From Ferrithrix thermotolerans DSM 19514 (lineage in GTDB: Bacteria > Actinomycetota > Acidimicrobiia > Acidimicrobiales > Acidimicrobiaceae), in NCBI RefSeq assembly GCF_900128965.1, contig NZ_FQUL01000004.1, forward strand, positions 45,940-109,939: 64,000 nt of DNA, written 5' to 3'. Position numbers and translations under genes: made by a program. The notes under the pieces were generated by a model that worked only from the letters and a program-made list of their open reading frames with translations, ran no database searches and had not been told where the DNA came from. Positions 45,364 to 54,940 of this stretch are shown here, in pieces (the stretch's first letter is position 1; every line of letters starts with the position of its first letter).

Positions 45364-46170
45364 GTGAACTGTCGCAGCGTTGGTATCTTTGACTCTGGCT
45401 TTGGAGGCCTCTCTATTCTAGCGGCCCTGCATGATCTGGTTCCAACGGAGAGTCTTGTCTACTTCGGAGATACAAAAAGATATCCCTACGGTCCAAAACC
45501 ACAGGAGATGGTAAGACGGTTCTCCGTTGAGATTAGCCGATACCTGGTTCGGGAGTTCGACGTAAAGATGATCGTAGTCGCCTGTAACACGGCTTCAGCA
45601 GCCGCTCTTTCACACCTTAGGGAGGTTATGGACGTTCCCGTCGTCGGTGTAATCGAAGCAGGGGTACGCGCAGCAAAGGCAGTCTCCAACCGCCAGAGTA
45701 TCGGTGTCATGGGAACGGTTGGCACAATCGCCTCAGGTGAGTATCAGCGAAGATTCCAAGGAGAAAATCTCTCAGTTGTCTATCAGTCTTGTCCAGGCCT
45801 GGTGGAGTTCGTTGAAAAGGGTGAGACTTACTCGGACCAGGTTCTGGTACTCCTGAGGGTACTTCTTGAACAGTTCTACAGCGCTAAGGTCGACACAGTT
45901 CTCTTGGCCTGCACGCACTATCCGTTTTTGTCCCGAGCCATCTCCGACGTTCTTGGTAGAGAGGTCGTTCTTGTCTCCTCCGCAGAAGAGACAGCGTTTG
46001 AAGTTTCCGCTATGCTCAGCGAAGAGAGCCTTGAGTGCGAAAGTGGGTACGAAGGTTCAATAACCTACGTTTCGACCGGTGACCCTGGGGTTTTTGCAGA
46101 CGTTGGATCGCAGATCTCTGCCATGAGGATCGACGGTGTACGACACGTTGACCTAGAAGATCTATGTTAA
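45364..46170 (+). CDS. murI: Glutamate racemase
   Basis: Makes D-glutamate for peptidoglycan. The two catalytic cysteines lie in VVACNTASAAAL and LLACTHYPFL; the N-terminus reads VGIFDSGFGGLSIL and is followed by YFGDTKRYPYG. The frame is open to 45244, but GTG 45364 gives the standard start (NCRSVGIFDSG) and a 268-residue protein. Ribosome-binding sites are weak at all candidate starts. It is followed after 33 bases by rph and rdgB, a common actinobacterial cluster. Confidence 0.93.
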   Translation: MNCRSVGIFDSGFGGLSILAALHDLVPTESLVYFGDTKRYPYGPKPQEMVRRFSVEISRYLVREFDVKMIVVACNTASAAALSHLREVMDVPVVGVIEAGVRAAKAVSNRQSIGVMGTVGTIASGEYQRRFQGENLSVVYQSCPGLVEFVEKGETYSDQVLVLLRVLLEQFYSAKVDTVLLACTHYPFLSRAISDVLGREVVLVSSAEETAFEVSAMLSEESLECESGYEGSITYVSTGDPGVFADVGSQISAMRIDGVRHVDLEDLC

Positions 46171-46203
46171 GTGAAGTTAGAGTAAAGGAAAGGTCTGGCG
46201 TTT

Positions 46204-46920
46204 ATGAGACGAGATGGTCGAGAGCCAGATGAGCTCAGAGCGGTAGCTATTGAGAGAGGTTTTACGGAGATGGCTGCGGGATCCGCCCTGGTTACCTTCG
46301 GTAAGACCAAGGTGATATGTACGGCATCGATCGAGGAGAAGTTACCTCCATGGCTTCGCAACGGAGGAAAAGGCTGGGTCACGGCGGAGTACTCTTTGCT
46401 TCCGGGATCCACACCCGAAAGAAGTGCTCGGGAAGCCGTAAAGGGTAAGCAGTCTGGTCGTACCCAGGAGATTCAGAGACTCATTGCCAGGTCATTACGG
46501 TCGATCTGTGATCTAAAGGCTCTTGGCGAGGTCCAGATCACACTTGACTGTGATGTAATTCAGGCCGACGGAGGTACGCGAACGGCTTCAATCACTGGTG
46601 CCTATGTCGCTCTTGTTGATGCGGTCGCTGAGCTGGGCAGAAGGCGTTCGCTGTCGAATGACCCAATAACCGGACAGTGTGCGGCGATCTCCGTGGGTGT
46701 CGTTGGTGGAGAGGTCGTGTTGGACCTTGACTACTCTGAAGACTCCGTTGCGGACGTCGATATGAACGTTGTCATGAACGACTCCGGTGAGTTCATCGAG
46801 CTACAAGGTACAGGGGAAGGCTCGACCTTCTCTAAGAGCCAGCTGGTTGAGATGGTACGACTAGCTGAGAGGGGAGTATCGGACCTACTTGAACTTCAAC
46901 GGAAGGTCTTGGGGCGCTAG
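46204..46920 (+). CDS. rph: Ribonuclease PH
   Basis: Phosphorolytic 3'-5' exonuclease that trims tRNA 3' ends. [20 protein letters not shown] starts the protein; [37 protein letters not shown] (in part [12 protein letters not shown]), [20 protein letters not shown] (key part QADGGTRTA) and GTGEGSTFS are the family signatures. 238 residues. ATG at 46204 follows AGGAAAGG by about 12 bases. It is followed directly by rdgB. Confidence 0.96.
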   Translation: MRRDGREPDELRAVAIERGFTEMAAGSALVTFGKTKVICTASIEEKLPPWLRNGGKGWVTAEYSLLPGSTPERSAREAVKGKQSGRTQEIQRLIARSLRSICDLKALGEVQITLDCDVIQADGGTRTASITGAYVALVDAVAELGRRRSLSNDPITGQCAAISVGVVGGEVVLDLDYSEDSVADVDMNVVMNDSGEFIELQGTGEGSTFSKSQLVEMVRLAERGVSDLLELQRKVLGR

Positions 46921-46921
46921 A

Positions 46922-47521
46922 GTGCAGACCGTCGTTCTGGCAACGGCCAACGCTCATAAGGTTTTAGAGATTGAACGTGTTCTTGTGGGCCTAAGAGTTC
47001 TGCCCCGCCCTGACTCGGTTGGGGAGATCGAAGAGGGCGGATCCAGTTTTGAAGAAAACGCCACCATAAAGGCGTTAGCGGTAGCTCGAGTCAGTGCCCT
47101 GATAGCCTTAGCGGACGACAGCGGACTGGTAATTCCCTCTCTTGGCGGAGCGCCTGGGGTCACATCGGCGCGCTTTGCAGGACCAAACGCTACCGATCTA
47201 GAAAATATCACAAAGGTTCTCACGCTTATGCAAGGTCTTGACGACCGAGCCGCTTACTTCGTCTCAGTGATAGCCCTTGCCAGGCCGGACGGACGCGTGG
47301 TGACCTTTGAAGGTTGCATAGAGGGATACATCTCAGAAGAGATAAGAGGGGATGGCGGGTTTGGCTACGACCCCATCTTTGTGCCGAATTCGGGAGATGG
47401 GCGTAGTTTCGCCGAACTTACCATGGAAGAAAAAAACCGCGTCTCGCACCGTGCTGTTGCGATCTCCAAGGTTGTGGAGTTCGTGAACTCTCCCGAAGGG
47501 CTGGAGTTCTTCCACCTATAA
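46922..47521 (+). CDS. rdgB: XTP/dITP diphosphatase (RdgB/HAM1)
   Basis: Removes non-canonical purine nucleotides such as dITP and XTP. The N-terminal LATANAHKVLEIERVL, EEGGSSFEENATIKA, ALADDSGLVIPSLGGAPGV (Asp catalytic site), GDGGFGYDPIFVP and EEKNRVSHRAVA are all family signatures. GTG 46922 directly follows the rph stop and gives the expected 199 residues; a longer frame starts at 46889 inside rph. Confidence 0.95.
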   Translation: MQTVVLATANAHKVLEIERVLVGLRVLPRPDSVGEIEEGGSSFEENATIKALAVARVSALIALADDSGLVIPSLGGAPGVTSARFAGPNATDLENITKVLTLMQGLDDRAAYFVSVIALARPDGRVVTFEGCIEGYISEEIRGDGGFGYDPIFVPNSGDGRSFAELTMEEKNRVSHRAVAISKVVEFVNSPEGLEFFHL

Positions 47522-47578
47522 CCGTATCCTAACGCTATCTCCAATGGTCTATAACATTAGGTCACTTTGATAAATAGT

Positions 47579-48073
47579 ATGAAAACGAAACTCAACGTCA
47601 AACGTTCAACTATGTACTTAGGTTCCCTTGGAGGTATCTTAATCCTTGGAGCTGCGTCTTTGGTGGGCTACGAATTCAGTCGTCCTGCATCTAGTAGTCA
47701 TGGATCAAAGGTATCTGCGAGCGAATTAAGTATTACTTCGGGCAACAACTCCAAGTCAGTGAGGAGCAGGCATAGGTACCCCTACCAGGTGACCCAAACT
47801 TACTATCTAAAGAAGAAGGGAGTCAGCATCGTAGTGACCGAGACGTTTGGACGTGTCGTAGCTGCGAACTCAAACTCTCTCACTCTTGGACTTCCAACGG
47901 GCAAGGACGTGAGTTTTACGATAACTTCATCGACAAAGTTCAAGGGGTTGACACTCGGGATCTTGGAGGACGATCTATCTCACGGCGACAAAGTTAGAGG
48001 CGCGGTCGTGACCGTCGGTTCGCAGGTGAAGATAGTGCGCTCGCATGCAGTCGCTAGTGGCCTTACTGCCTAA
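47579..48073 (+). CDS. Hypothetical secreted or membrane-anchored protein
   Basis: About 164 residues: basic start, one hydrophobic segment ([19 protein letters not shown], about 13-31), a Ser/Arg-rich linker, then a small beta-rich domain ([53 protein letters not shown]) resembling the OB-like DUF5666 type that binds nothing known. No family is certain. ATG 47579 is preferred over TTG 47567. It lies downstream of rdgB with no strong terminator between, and ahead of the convergent tRNA-Leu. Confidence 0.55.
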   Translation: MKTKLNVKRSTMYLGSLGGILILGAASLVGYEFSRPASSSHGSKVSASELSITSGNNSKSVRSRHRYPYQVTQTYYLKKKGVSIVVTETFGRVVAANSNSLTLGLPTGKDVSFTITSSTKFKGLTLGILEDDLSHGDKVRGAVVTVGSQVKIVRSHAVASGLTA

Positions 48074-48135
48074 AGTACTCAGGCGTAATTGGCAGGAGAA
48101 TTGGGTTAGAAGACCTTGAACGGTCGTTACACTCT

Positions 48136-48221
48136 TGGTGCGGGCGGGGAGACTCGAACTCCCACACCTACAAGGTACTAGGACCTAAACCTAGCGCGTC
48201 TGCCAATTTCGCCACGCCCGC
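48136..48221 (-). tRNA. tRNA-Leu (UAG anticodon)
   Basis: Minus strand: acceptor arm GCGGGCG pairs with CGCCCGC, discriminator A, and CCA is encoded. The anticodon stem CTAGG/CCTAG carries loop TTTAGGT with anticodon TAG, reading CUN leucine codons. A long variable arm and the T-arm GTTCGAG are visible; the type II form fits leucine. 86 nt including CCA. It lies between a plus-strand hypothetical gene and clpP, on the opposite strand. Confidence 0.95.
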
Positions 48222-48300
48222 AAGGAACAAAAGTTTAGCAGTGAAAGCTATCTTGTGCGCACGGGCATGTACTTATGATTTACATATTAGCGTTACATCC

Positions 48301-48948
48301 ATGGCTGATAATTCTTTGCTAGAAGCATCTATGAGAGATATAGTTACAATGGCGGTTCCCGATATGAAGGGCGCAGACACATTCCAGCAGCTCTTGCGAG
48401 AAAGAATCGTCTTTTTGGGCACGGTGGTAGATCAGGCATCTGCGAACATGATTGCGGCTCAGTTGATTTTGCTCGAGGCGGAGGATCCCAACCGGGATAT
48501 ATTTCTTTACATAAACTCGCCCGGTGGTTCTGTCACGGACGGTTTGGCGATCTATGACACCATGCAGTACGTTAGCTGTGATATCTCCACTATCTGCATC
48601 GGTCTTGCAGCGTCTATGGGTCAGTTCCTCCTATGCGCTGGAACGAAGGGTAAGAGATTTGCGCTCCCCAACTCGAGAATTCTAATGCATCAGCCAGCTA
48701 TGGGGGGAATGCAGGGACAGGCTGCAGACATAGCGATCCAGGCTGAGCAGATCAGCCACCTAAAAAAGCTGTTAGCTGAGAAGATTGCTTTCCATACCGG
48801 ACAGACTCCTGAGAGGATCAGGGAGGATTCAGAGCGAGACCGTTGGTTTACAGCTCAGGAAGCCAAGGAGTATGGTTTCATAGACGAGGTGATAACCCGA
48901 TCGAAGAGCCGTAAGTCTGCGACATCGGATAGCACCCCGAACGACTAG
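48301..48948 (+). CDS. clpP: ATP-dependent Clp protease proteolytic subunit
   Basis: Serine protease ring that degrades proteins fed by ClpX or ClpC, including tmRNA-tagged ones. Catalytic Ser in [11 protein letters not shown], His in [11 protein letters not shown] and Asp in [12 protein letters not shown] are present, with the [19 protein letters not shown] handle region. About 215 residues from ATG 48301; an upstream GTG at 48241 would add 20 residues that do not resemble ClpP. The N-terminal ~20 residues are probably a propeptide. Only one clpP is seen; Actinobacteria usually have two adjacent copies, so a partner may lie elsewhere. Confidence 0.93.
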   Translation: MADNSLLEASMRDIVTMAVPDMKGADTFQQLLRERIVFLGTVVDQASANMIAAQLILLEAEDPNRDIFLYINSPGGSVTDGLAIYDTMQYVSCDISTICIGLAASMGQFLLCAGTKGKRFALPNSRILMHQPAMGGMQGQAADIAIQAEQISHLKKLLAEKIAFHTGQTPERIREDSERDRWFTAQEAKEYGFIDEVITRSKSRKSATSDSTPND

Positions 48949-49023
48949 GGACCAGCTCGTTTACGCTAAGATATTCCTCGTTAGTTTGACCCTGGGTCGA
49001 TCTGAGACCCAGATGGAGGCGAT

Positions 49024-49965
49024 GTGTTAGGCCAAAGAGATCCAGATGCAAAGACTGTGTTCGCCCGAGATGACGGTGGCGACCTGCCCATTCATCTCGT
49101 AAGTCCACGAATCGGGGTTTTTCAGCGTCTCTCTAGCATCTGGAAGCACAGGGGACTTTTGTTCTCTTTGGTAGGTAAAGAGATCAGGGTGAAGTACAAG
49201 AACTCCTTCTTGGGATTTGCTTGGTCCATGCTGAATCCAGCTATGTACATTTTGATCTATTACATCGTCTTCCAAAAGATACTTCGCAACGGAATACCCT
49301 TGTTCGCAATCTATCTGTCCACAGGACTTCTGATATGGAACATGTTTCAGGCTGGAGTCCAGGGAGGCACTGGGTCGATAGTAGGGGGAGCAGGGCTTGT
49401 CAAGAAGGTGGCCTTTCCTAGAGAGATCTTGGCGCTAGCCTCCGTTGGTGCGGCGTTTGTGTTCTTCCTGTTCCAAGTCGTGGTTCTAGTCATCTTTCTG
49501 GTCATATTTCGCGTTGCGCCAGCCCTCAACTATCTGTGGATTCTACCGATTGGCCTGTTAGCGATACTGATCATCGCATCTGCTCTTGCTGTTTTTTTGT
49601 CGGCTGTCAACGTGTATCTAAGGGACATGCAGCACTTGGTGGAGTTGCTTATGCTGGCGTGGTTCTGGGCAACACCTGTTGTGTATACGTATCTAACCTT
49701 GCAGGTTGCGTTGGCCCACCACGGACTCACGCAGCTTTACCTTCTTAACCCTGTTACACCAGTGGTACTTTTGTCTCAGAGAGCCCTTTACGCAAAGCTG
49801 TCGCCGATGGGGACAAACCACCAGATTGTGCACGTCCTGCCTAACTTCTCACCCATGTGGTTCTTGCAGGCCATAGGTATCGAGCTGGTGGTAGGTGCAG
49901 TTTTGTTTCTAGCCGCCTTGTATGTGTTCTCCCGCCTCGAGGGAAACTTTGCGGAGGAACTTTAG
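49024..49965 (+). CDS. Polysaccharide ABC transporter permease (Wzm type)
   Basis: Membrane half of an ABC-2 exporter for surface glycans. About 40 cytoplasmic residues precede KEIRVKYKNSFLGFAWSMLNP, the signature of Wzm/TagG/RfbA permeases (quoted in part as KEIRVKYKNSFLG), then six hydrophobic helices and NVYLRDMQHLVELLM before the last two. 313 residues. A GTG at 49024 is used. The ATPase partner follows after one base, with GGAGGA inside this gene's end. Confidence 0.9.
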   Translation: MLGQRDPDAKTVFARDDGGDLPIHLVSPRIGVFQRLSSIWKHRGLLFSLVGKEIRVKYKNSFLGFAWSMLNPAMYILIYYIVFQKILRNGIPLFAIYLSTGLLIWNMFQAGVQGGTGSIVGGAGLVKKVAFPREILALASVGAAFVFFLFQVVVLVIFLVIFRVAPALNYLWILPIGLLAILIIASALAVFLSAVNVYLRDMQHLVELLMLAWFWATPVVYTYLTLQVALAHHGLTQLYLLNPVTPVVLLSQRALYAKLSPMGTNHQIVHVLPNFSPMWFLQAIGIELVVGAVLFLAALYVFSRLEGNFAEEL

Positions 49966-49966
49966 A

Positions 49967-51199
49967 TTGTCTATATCGGTTGATGTTAGGGATGTCTCTA
50001 AGCGCTTCCGTTTGGTGCACGACAAATACAACTCATTGAAAGAGCGAGTTATTCATGCAGGTAGGGTCCCTCATGAAGACTTCTGGGCTCTTCAAAACAT
50101 CTCGTTGCAGGTCAACGAGGGAGAGACGGTGGGGCTGTTGGGTCACAACGGCTCCGGCAAGTCTACACTGTTGAAGTGTATAGCGGGAATTCTCCAGCCT
50201 ACCACTGGCGAGATTGCGGTGAGGGGTCGGGTTGCTTCCATGTTAGAGCTGGGTGCGGGTTTCTCTGATGAACTTTCGGGTAGAGCTAATATCTTCTTAA
50301 ACGCGTCGCTCATGGGGATGTCTAAAAAAGAGATCGAGTCCAAGATAGACGACATCATTGACTTTGCGGAGATCGGTCCATTCATAGACAACCAGGTTCG
50401 TTTCTACTCTTCGGGAATGTACACCCGTCTGGGCTTTGCGGTTGCAGTGAATATGGATCCTCACATACTCCTAGTTGACGAGGTGTTAGCGGTCGGAGAC
50501 GAAAACTTCCAGAGGAAGTGTATCGACAAGATTAGGTCTTTCCAAAAAGAGGGGCGAACGATCGTCTTTGTTTCGCACTCTCCCGACCTCGTGCGGAGCA
50601 TATGTGACAGGGCTTACGTCCTAGACCACGGCAAGATCGTAGGTCAGGGGAATGTTCAGGACGCCATCTCGATCTTAAGAGACTTCCAGATGGCCGGCTC
50701 GAGTTTGGTGAACGATCCGAGCGATCCTGCGAACGCAAAGAAACCAAAGCCGAGCGATCACCACAACTCTGGGGAGAAGAGGGTCCTTATCTCAAGTCTT
50801 GAGATCCAGGGTGAGAGTACAGGAGGATCGGCCCCTTTGCAAAGCGGTGACTCGGCGATCTTGCGTGTGGGCTACGAGGTGTTGAACTACGTGCCTACAG
50901 ATGTAATCTTTGGTCTTGAGATCTTAGATGCGAAGGGTGAGACGGTGTACCGTGGAGATACGGCGACCTTGGAGATGCCCCCTCTTACGCTGGTTGGGAA
51001 AGGGAATATCTTGGTGCGTCTTGGATCGCTACCTCTCGGAGAAGGTGTCTACAGTGTCTCAGTCTCCCTTGTGGATCTGCACGGTGGAACGTTGTTGGAC
51101 TGGCGCTCCTTGGACAACTCAGTCAAGGTTCTTTGCCAGCAAAAGTCTTCTGGAGTCCTTGCTCTAAACTTTACGACCTTTGTTGAACAGACCATATAG
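49967..51199 (+). CDS. Polysaccharide ABC transporter ATPase with C-terminal glycan-binding domain (Wzt type)
   Basis: Energises export of a lipid-linked glycan. Walker A GHNGSGKSTLLKCIAG near residue 65, the altered signature FYSSGMYTRLGFAVA, Walker B HILLVDEVLAVGD and the switch VFVSHSPDLV define the nucleotide-binding domain. The C-terminal part (about 270-410, ISSLEIQGESTGG…ILRVGYEVLNYV) is a Wzt-C-like beta-sandwich that recognises the glycan's end in O-antigen systems. TTG 49967 is preceded by GGAGGA at the right distance; 410 residues. It pairs with the permease upstream. Confidence 0.92.
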   Translation: MSISVDVRDVSKRFRLVHDKYNSLKERVIHAGRVPHEDFWALQNISLQVNEGETVGLLGHNGSGKSTLLKCIAGILQPTTGEIAVRGRVASMLELGAGFSDELSGRANIFLNASLMGMSKKEIESKIDDIIDFAEIGPFIDNQVRFYSSGMYTRLGFAVAVNMDPHILLVDEVLAVGDENFQRKCIDKIRSFQKEGRTIVFVSHSPDLVRSICDRAYVLDHGKIVGQGNVQDAISILRDFQMAGSSLVNDPSDPANAKKPKPSDHHNSGEKRVLISSLEIQGESTGGSAPLQSGDSAILRVGYEVLNYVPTDVIFGLEILDAKGETVYRGDTATLEMPPLTLVGKGNILVRLGSLPLGEGVYSVSVSLVDLHGGTLLDWRSLDNSVKVLCQQKSSGVLALNFTTFVEQTI

Positions 51200-51260
51200 G
51201 GGGATTGGTCGAAAGTAGCTGTTACCCTGGTGCAAGAAAGACTAGTACTTTGTAGCGCTG

Positions 51261-52457
51261 TTACAGGTGGGCCTTTAGCTCTAGCAGGAACTGAAGGTAT
51301 CTCTGTAGTACCTTGTCCCACGTAAAGTTCTTCTGGTGGTAGTCGTTGCCTAGTTTACCCAATCTGTTGCGAAGTGCTTCATCTAGAAGGACTTTGTCTA
51401 GTGACACCTCAAAGGTTGCGTAGTCGTTAAACCAAAGGCCTCCGCCACTTCTTAGAACGTGTTCATAGGTTGGTCCACAGGTTTGATTTACGATGACAGG
51501 GCGTTTTAGTGCCCAGGCTTCGAATAGGACGATCGAAAAGGCCTCGAAGTAAGAGGGAGATATGACCACTTGGGATGAGTTGATTAGCCCCCATTTCTCC
51601 TCTTCGCTTACTACTCCAAGCACCTCAATGTCTTTGTGTTTTGGTGGATCAACCACCACGGGACCTGCATAAAGTAGCTTTAGTGAAGACGGATTTCGTT
51701 CTTTGTACTGAATAAAAAAATCAGCAAGCATGGTGGTGCCCTTATGGTCGTCAACGCGGCCAAGACAAAGTACGTAAGGAGGTCCAAGCTCTGAGGTAGT
51801 GCGCTTTAGGGATGTCCGCACCTTATCCGTTGGTCCATCTACTCCCAGTCCCAACTGTATCTGTCGGGTGGCACCGACTCTAAAGGTCTTATTCACCAGT
51901 TCCAGCTCGGCGTCGCTTTGAAGAACTATTGCCCTCGCGGATTCAAAGAGTTCCCTGTAGATCTTTAGATAAAGTGGTGGTTCTGGGTGTGCAGCTGGAT
52001 GGAGAACAGATCGTTCCCTTACAAGTGGAAGACCGTATATCATCGGATGGTAGAGGTAGGGGTAGAAGACGACCAAGTCACTCGTGTCAGAGGCTATGGC
52101 TTCCAAAAGATCGTTAGAGACAGGTCCTTGGGCTTTGACCCACTTGGTACATAGGTCCATCGGAGTAGATGACGGCATGAATAAAACCTTTTCCGAGAGT
52201 TCAGGGAAGGATCTGCTGCGTCCAAGCTCCGGCTTGAACCTATGCACAACGACTCCATCTATCTCTGTGGTGCCCACTTCGAAGTGGTGTTCCCACGTAT
52301 CGATACTCAAAGCAGTTGTTGTGAGGACCTTTATTCTTACTCCTAAGGCTGCGAGCTTCTCTGCAAAGCTGCGTGCAGCCCCTTCTGCTCCACCGACGAC
52401 CTCTTTGCCGTACCTTGGCAAAACGAAGGTGATTGAGAGATCCTGACCTGAGTTCAC
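51261..52457 (-). CDS. GT4-family glycosyltransferase
   Basis: GT-B fold retaining glycosyltransferase. The N-terminal acceptor domain begins SITFVLPRYGKEVVGGAEGAARSF (key part VVGGAEGAARS), and the donor domain has VLCLGRVDDHKG and SPSYFEAFSIVLFEAWALKRP, the E-x7-E region of GT4 (key part EAFSIVLFEA). 398 residues. Its start overlaps the end of the next glycosyltransferase by 4 bases. It converges with the Wzt gene and probably helps build the exported glycan. Confidence 0.88.
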   Translation of the reverse strand: MNSGQDLSITFVLPRYGKEVVGGAEGAARSFAEKLAALGVRIKVLTTTALSIDTWEHHFEVGTTEIDGVVVHRFKPELGRSRSFPELSEKVLFMPSSTPMDLCTKWVKAQGPVSNDLLEAIASDTSDLVVFYPYLYHPMIYGLPLVRERSVLHPAAHPEPPLYLKIYRELFESARAIVLQSDAELELVNKTFRVGATRQIQLGLGVDGPTDKVRTSLKRTTSELGPPYVLCLGRVDDHKGTTMLADFFIQYKERNPSSLKLLYAGPVVVDPPKHKDIEVLGVVSEEEKWGLINSSQVVISPSYFEAFSIVLFEAWALKRPVIVNQTCGPTYEHVLRSGGGLWFNDYATFEVSLDKVLLDEALRNRLGKLGNDYHQKNFTWDKVLQRYLQFLLELKAHL

Positions 52458-53563
52458 ACTCGCCCCTTTTTTGTGGAGATCTTCTCTACGTAGCGTGAAA
52501 GTTGGTCACTCTTTACGACTTTATTTATAGTTGATAGGTTTTCAACCTTGGCTCTATCTATGCTGTAGCGCTCTAGCTGTTCTGCTGCGCCTCTTTGGAA
52601 CTCTAGCTGTCGATCTGAGTCTGAAAGAGCAATGTGCACCGCTGATGCGAAAGATATCGGATCAGGATCCCTTACCAATACCCCAGCTCTGCCTAGCGTG
52701 TCTGGTATCGCCGATGAGGCATAGGCGACTATGGGCATAGAGTTCCTCATGGCTTCGATCAAAGGAAAACAGAACCCCTCGTGTCTCGAGGTACATGTAA
52801 ATACATCTGAGCTCCGATAGCGCAGGCTCAGTTCCTCGTCCGTCACCGATCCCAAGAACTCTATCGACTCTGCAACACCGATCTCTGCGGCAAAGGCTTG
52901 TAGGAAGTCGAAGTACTTTTTCTGCGCTGGATTGCCTACAAGCTGCAAGATGGCGTCTTTGTCGTAAATGCGTTGATAGGTGGCAAAGGCCTTGATCAAC
53001 TCGTGTTGTGCTTTGTTTGGAACGATGCGTCCAACAAATAGCCACTTAGCGCCGTGCTTTATGGGCTTACACTCCCTGGGATGCGTCTCGGACAGAGCAA
53101 TAAAGGGAGCGGCGATCTCTATGTTTTTATATCCCAAGCGGACTAGGTCGTTTGCGTTGAACTTCGATACCGTAAAGGCCATGGTTATATGAGGGGCGAG
53201 TCTTGAGATCTCAGCCACCGCCATGCCTAGAGCAACTGCGGTACCTACGTCCCAGTCAATCACCGTCTCTGCTGGCGTTATGTTGTGGTAGTTCATCAGC
53301 ACCGGCTCGTGGCGTTGTGACAGAAAAGAAGCCATTGGGGAGTTGGTCGATCCTTGGTATATGAGGTATGTGTCTTCTTGGAACTTTCTAGGAAACTCCC
53401 GGTAGCTCTTGGCAAATGATCTGGCCTCACCCTTCATCTCATCCGCATATATCTCAGATTCAACCCCCGCCTCTATCAAGGTCTGTTGTAGTGCTAAGGT
53501 GTGCTGACCGACTGCGTCTCTTAGAGATAGAGAAGGTATGAACTGATGTATCTTAGGGGACAT
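52454..53563 (-). CDS. GT4-family glycosyltransferase
   Basis: A second GT-B enzyme, 369 residues. The acceptor domain includes YQGSTNSPMASFLSQRHEPV (partly quoted) and MNYHNITPAETV, and the donor domain KWLFVGRIVPNKAQHELIKAF and TSRHEGFCFPLIEAMRNSMP (key E-x7-E: EGFCFPLIEA). NYHN and the HEGF motif resemble mannosyl- or rhamnosyltransferases of O-antigen clusters, but the sugar cannot be told. It lies 3 bases after the methyltransferase-like gene and overlaps the downstream glycosyltransferase. Confidence 0.88.
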   Translation of the reverse strand: MSPKIHQFIPSLSLRDAVGQHTLALQQTLIEAGVESEIYADEMKGEARSFAKSYREFPRKFQEDTYLIYQGSTNSPMASFLSQRHEPVLMNYHNITPAETVIDWDVGTAVALGMAVAEISRLAPHITMAFTVSKFNANDLVRLGYKNIEIAAPFIALSETHPRECKPIKHGAKWLFVGRIVPNKAQHELIKAFATYQRIYDKDAILQLVGNPAQKKYFDFLQAFAAEIGVAESIEFLGSVTDEELSLRYRSSDVFTCTSRHEGFCFPLIEAMRNSMPIVAYASSAIPDTLGRAGVLVRDPDPISFASAVHIALSDSDRQLEFQRGAAEQLERYSIDRAKVENLSTINKVVKSDQLSRYVEKISTKKGRV

Positions 53564-53566
53564 CTC

Positions 53567-54595
53567 CTAAGCCTCCTTGGTGGCGACTACGTAGCGTCCA
53601 GGGACTCCCTCTTTGGTGAGAGGAGCTATCTCGCCAGTATCAAGCACGGAGAAGCCGATGTATTCAAGAGCGTAGATCCATGTAGTGTCGGAGAAGAGGC
53701 GTCCTGGGGCAAGTTCGGTCGCCACGGTGATTTCGCGGCTCTTACCGGTGACCTCCGGGCTGTGAAAAAGCAGAACAAAGAGTCCGCCTGTTGGCGTAAG
53801 GGAGTTGTACAGGGTGCCGATTATGTCGGTCTTGTCGTGCGAAGATCTAAGTTCATAGCTACCTTGAACAACGACAGCTCCAAGGCTTTCTGGCGCCAAA
53901 GACCTGATATGGTGTCCAAGTGTCTCCCATCGAATATCTGCCTTCTGGTCAGCGTCTTTGAGGAGATGCTCTCTATGGTCGATTCCGTAGACGTCGCAGC
54001 CGAGTTCAGAGGCAACCTTTAGTGCGTCGCCCGATGCACATTCCGTTACAAGAACTCGTCCCTTTACCTCCGACAAGGCTTTGGTTATACTTTGGGACTC
54101 GGCGATGGAAAGTCCCAAAGAGGGAGGCAGGTCAGCTGCCAATACCTCGGGGTAAAGCTCGTAGACCCGCCTCTCTAACTTGTCGAGTCTGACGTGTATG
54201 ACTCGAAGTAGGTGCACTAAGTTGACGACGAAGTTGGAGATCTGCTGGGCGACGTAGTTAAAGTACCAGGCTGTAAGCTTTTTGATCGTCCATTTTATGT
54301 AAGAGACTCCAGGTGCCGATGACTTTGTCGGCACCATTACGTCTATAAAGCCCGTCGCCTCGACCATGTCTAACAGATGTTCCGAGGAGTACACCGAGGC
54401 CTCGCCCGGATTAGGTGCATGGCGCTTGAAAGCTTTGTCCATAGCCAACTCAAAGGCGGGAGGGTAAGCACCCTCTTTTCTCCGCCGTTGCACCTCAGCT
54501 ACCACCTCTTTGTAAAGTGCCTCCTGGAACGCCGTAACCTCTGGATCCAAGGAAGAGTAGGCGTCTTTGGGCTGAGTTTCAGGGTCGGACTGCAA
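53567..54595 (-). CDS. Methyltransferase-like protein with degenerate SAM motif
   Basis: The 342-residue protein has a long helical N-terminal half (about 1-165, with QISNFVVNLVHLLRVIHVRLD and coiled-coil character) and a C-terminal Rossmann fold (VLVTECASGDALKVASELGC, YGIDHREHL, LGAVVVQGSYE, GLFVLLFHSPE). Motif I reads ECASGD instead of the usual E/D-x-G-x-G-x-G, so SAM binding may be weak or lost. The position upstream of two glycosyltransferases fits a glycan-capping methyltransferase, or a scaffold for these enzymes. The assignment is moderate. Confidence 0.6.
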   Translation of the reverse strand: MQSDPETQPKDAYSSLDPEVTAFQEALYKEVVAEVQRRRKEGAYPPAFELAMDKAFKRHAPNPGEASVYSSEHLLDMVEATGFIDVMVPTKSSAPGVSYIKWTIKKLTAWYFNYVAQQISNFVVNLVHLLRVIHVRLDKLERRVYELYPEVLAADLPPSLGLSIAESQSITKALSEVKGRVLVTECASGDALKVASELGCDVYGIDHREHLLKDADQKADIRWETLGHHIRSLAPESLGAVVVQGSYELRSSHDKTDIIGTLYNSLTPTGGLFVLLFHSPEVTGKSREITVATELAPGRLFSDTTWIYALEYIGFSVLDTGEIAPLTKEGVPGRYVVATKEA

Positions 54596-54940
54596 AGAAA
54601 ACTCCTAATGGTCGGGTTTAGATTTGGCAAAGCTCTATCCTAGCGCGACTCAGACTAGGCCGTGGCTTGGTTGCTGTGGCCGAGAGGCCAAGGTCTATAA
54701 CTTAGACCAGCGTTTAGTGATTGGCGGGCGGGGCTGGTTTGGGTCGATCTGCCTTGGTCTTGTTGGTTGCAGAGCGAACGATCTCCCTAGCGTAACCAAG
54801 ACCCACTTGAGTGGTAAAGTATCGGGACTATTTCTCCGAATATAACTGCAGAAATACTATTTGATTTGTATCTGATACATGGATGTGGACTCGCAAGCTA
54901 TGCGGTTTTAGCTTCAACGGCTTGCGTGAGGTGGTGAAGG
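54596..54940 (+). other. Divergent promoter region (345 bases)
   Basis: Lies between the minus-strand glycan operon and the plus-strand SpoIID-repeat gene. No gene is visible. Promoters for both directions should be here; on the plus strand an AT-rich stretch around 54845-54880 is the best candidate region, without a clear consensus pair. Confidence 0.4.
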
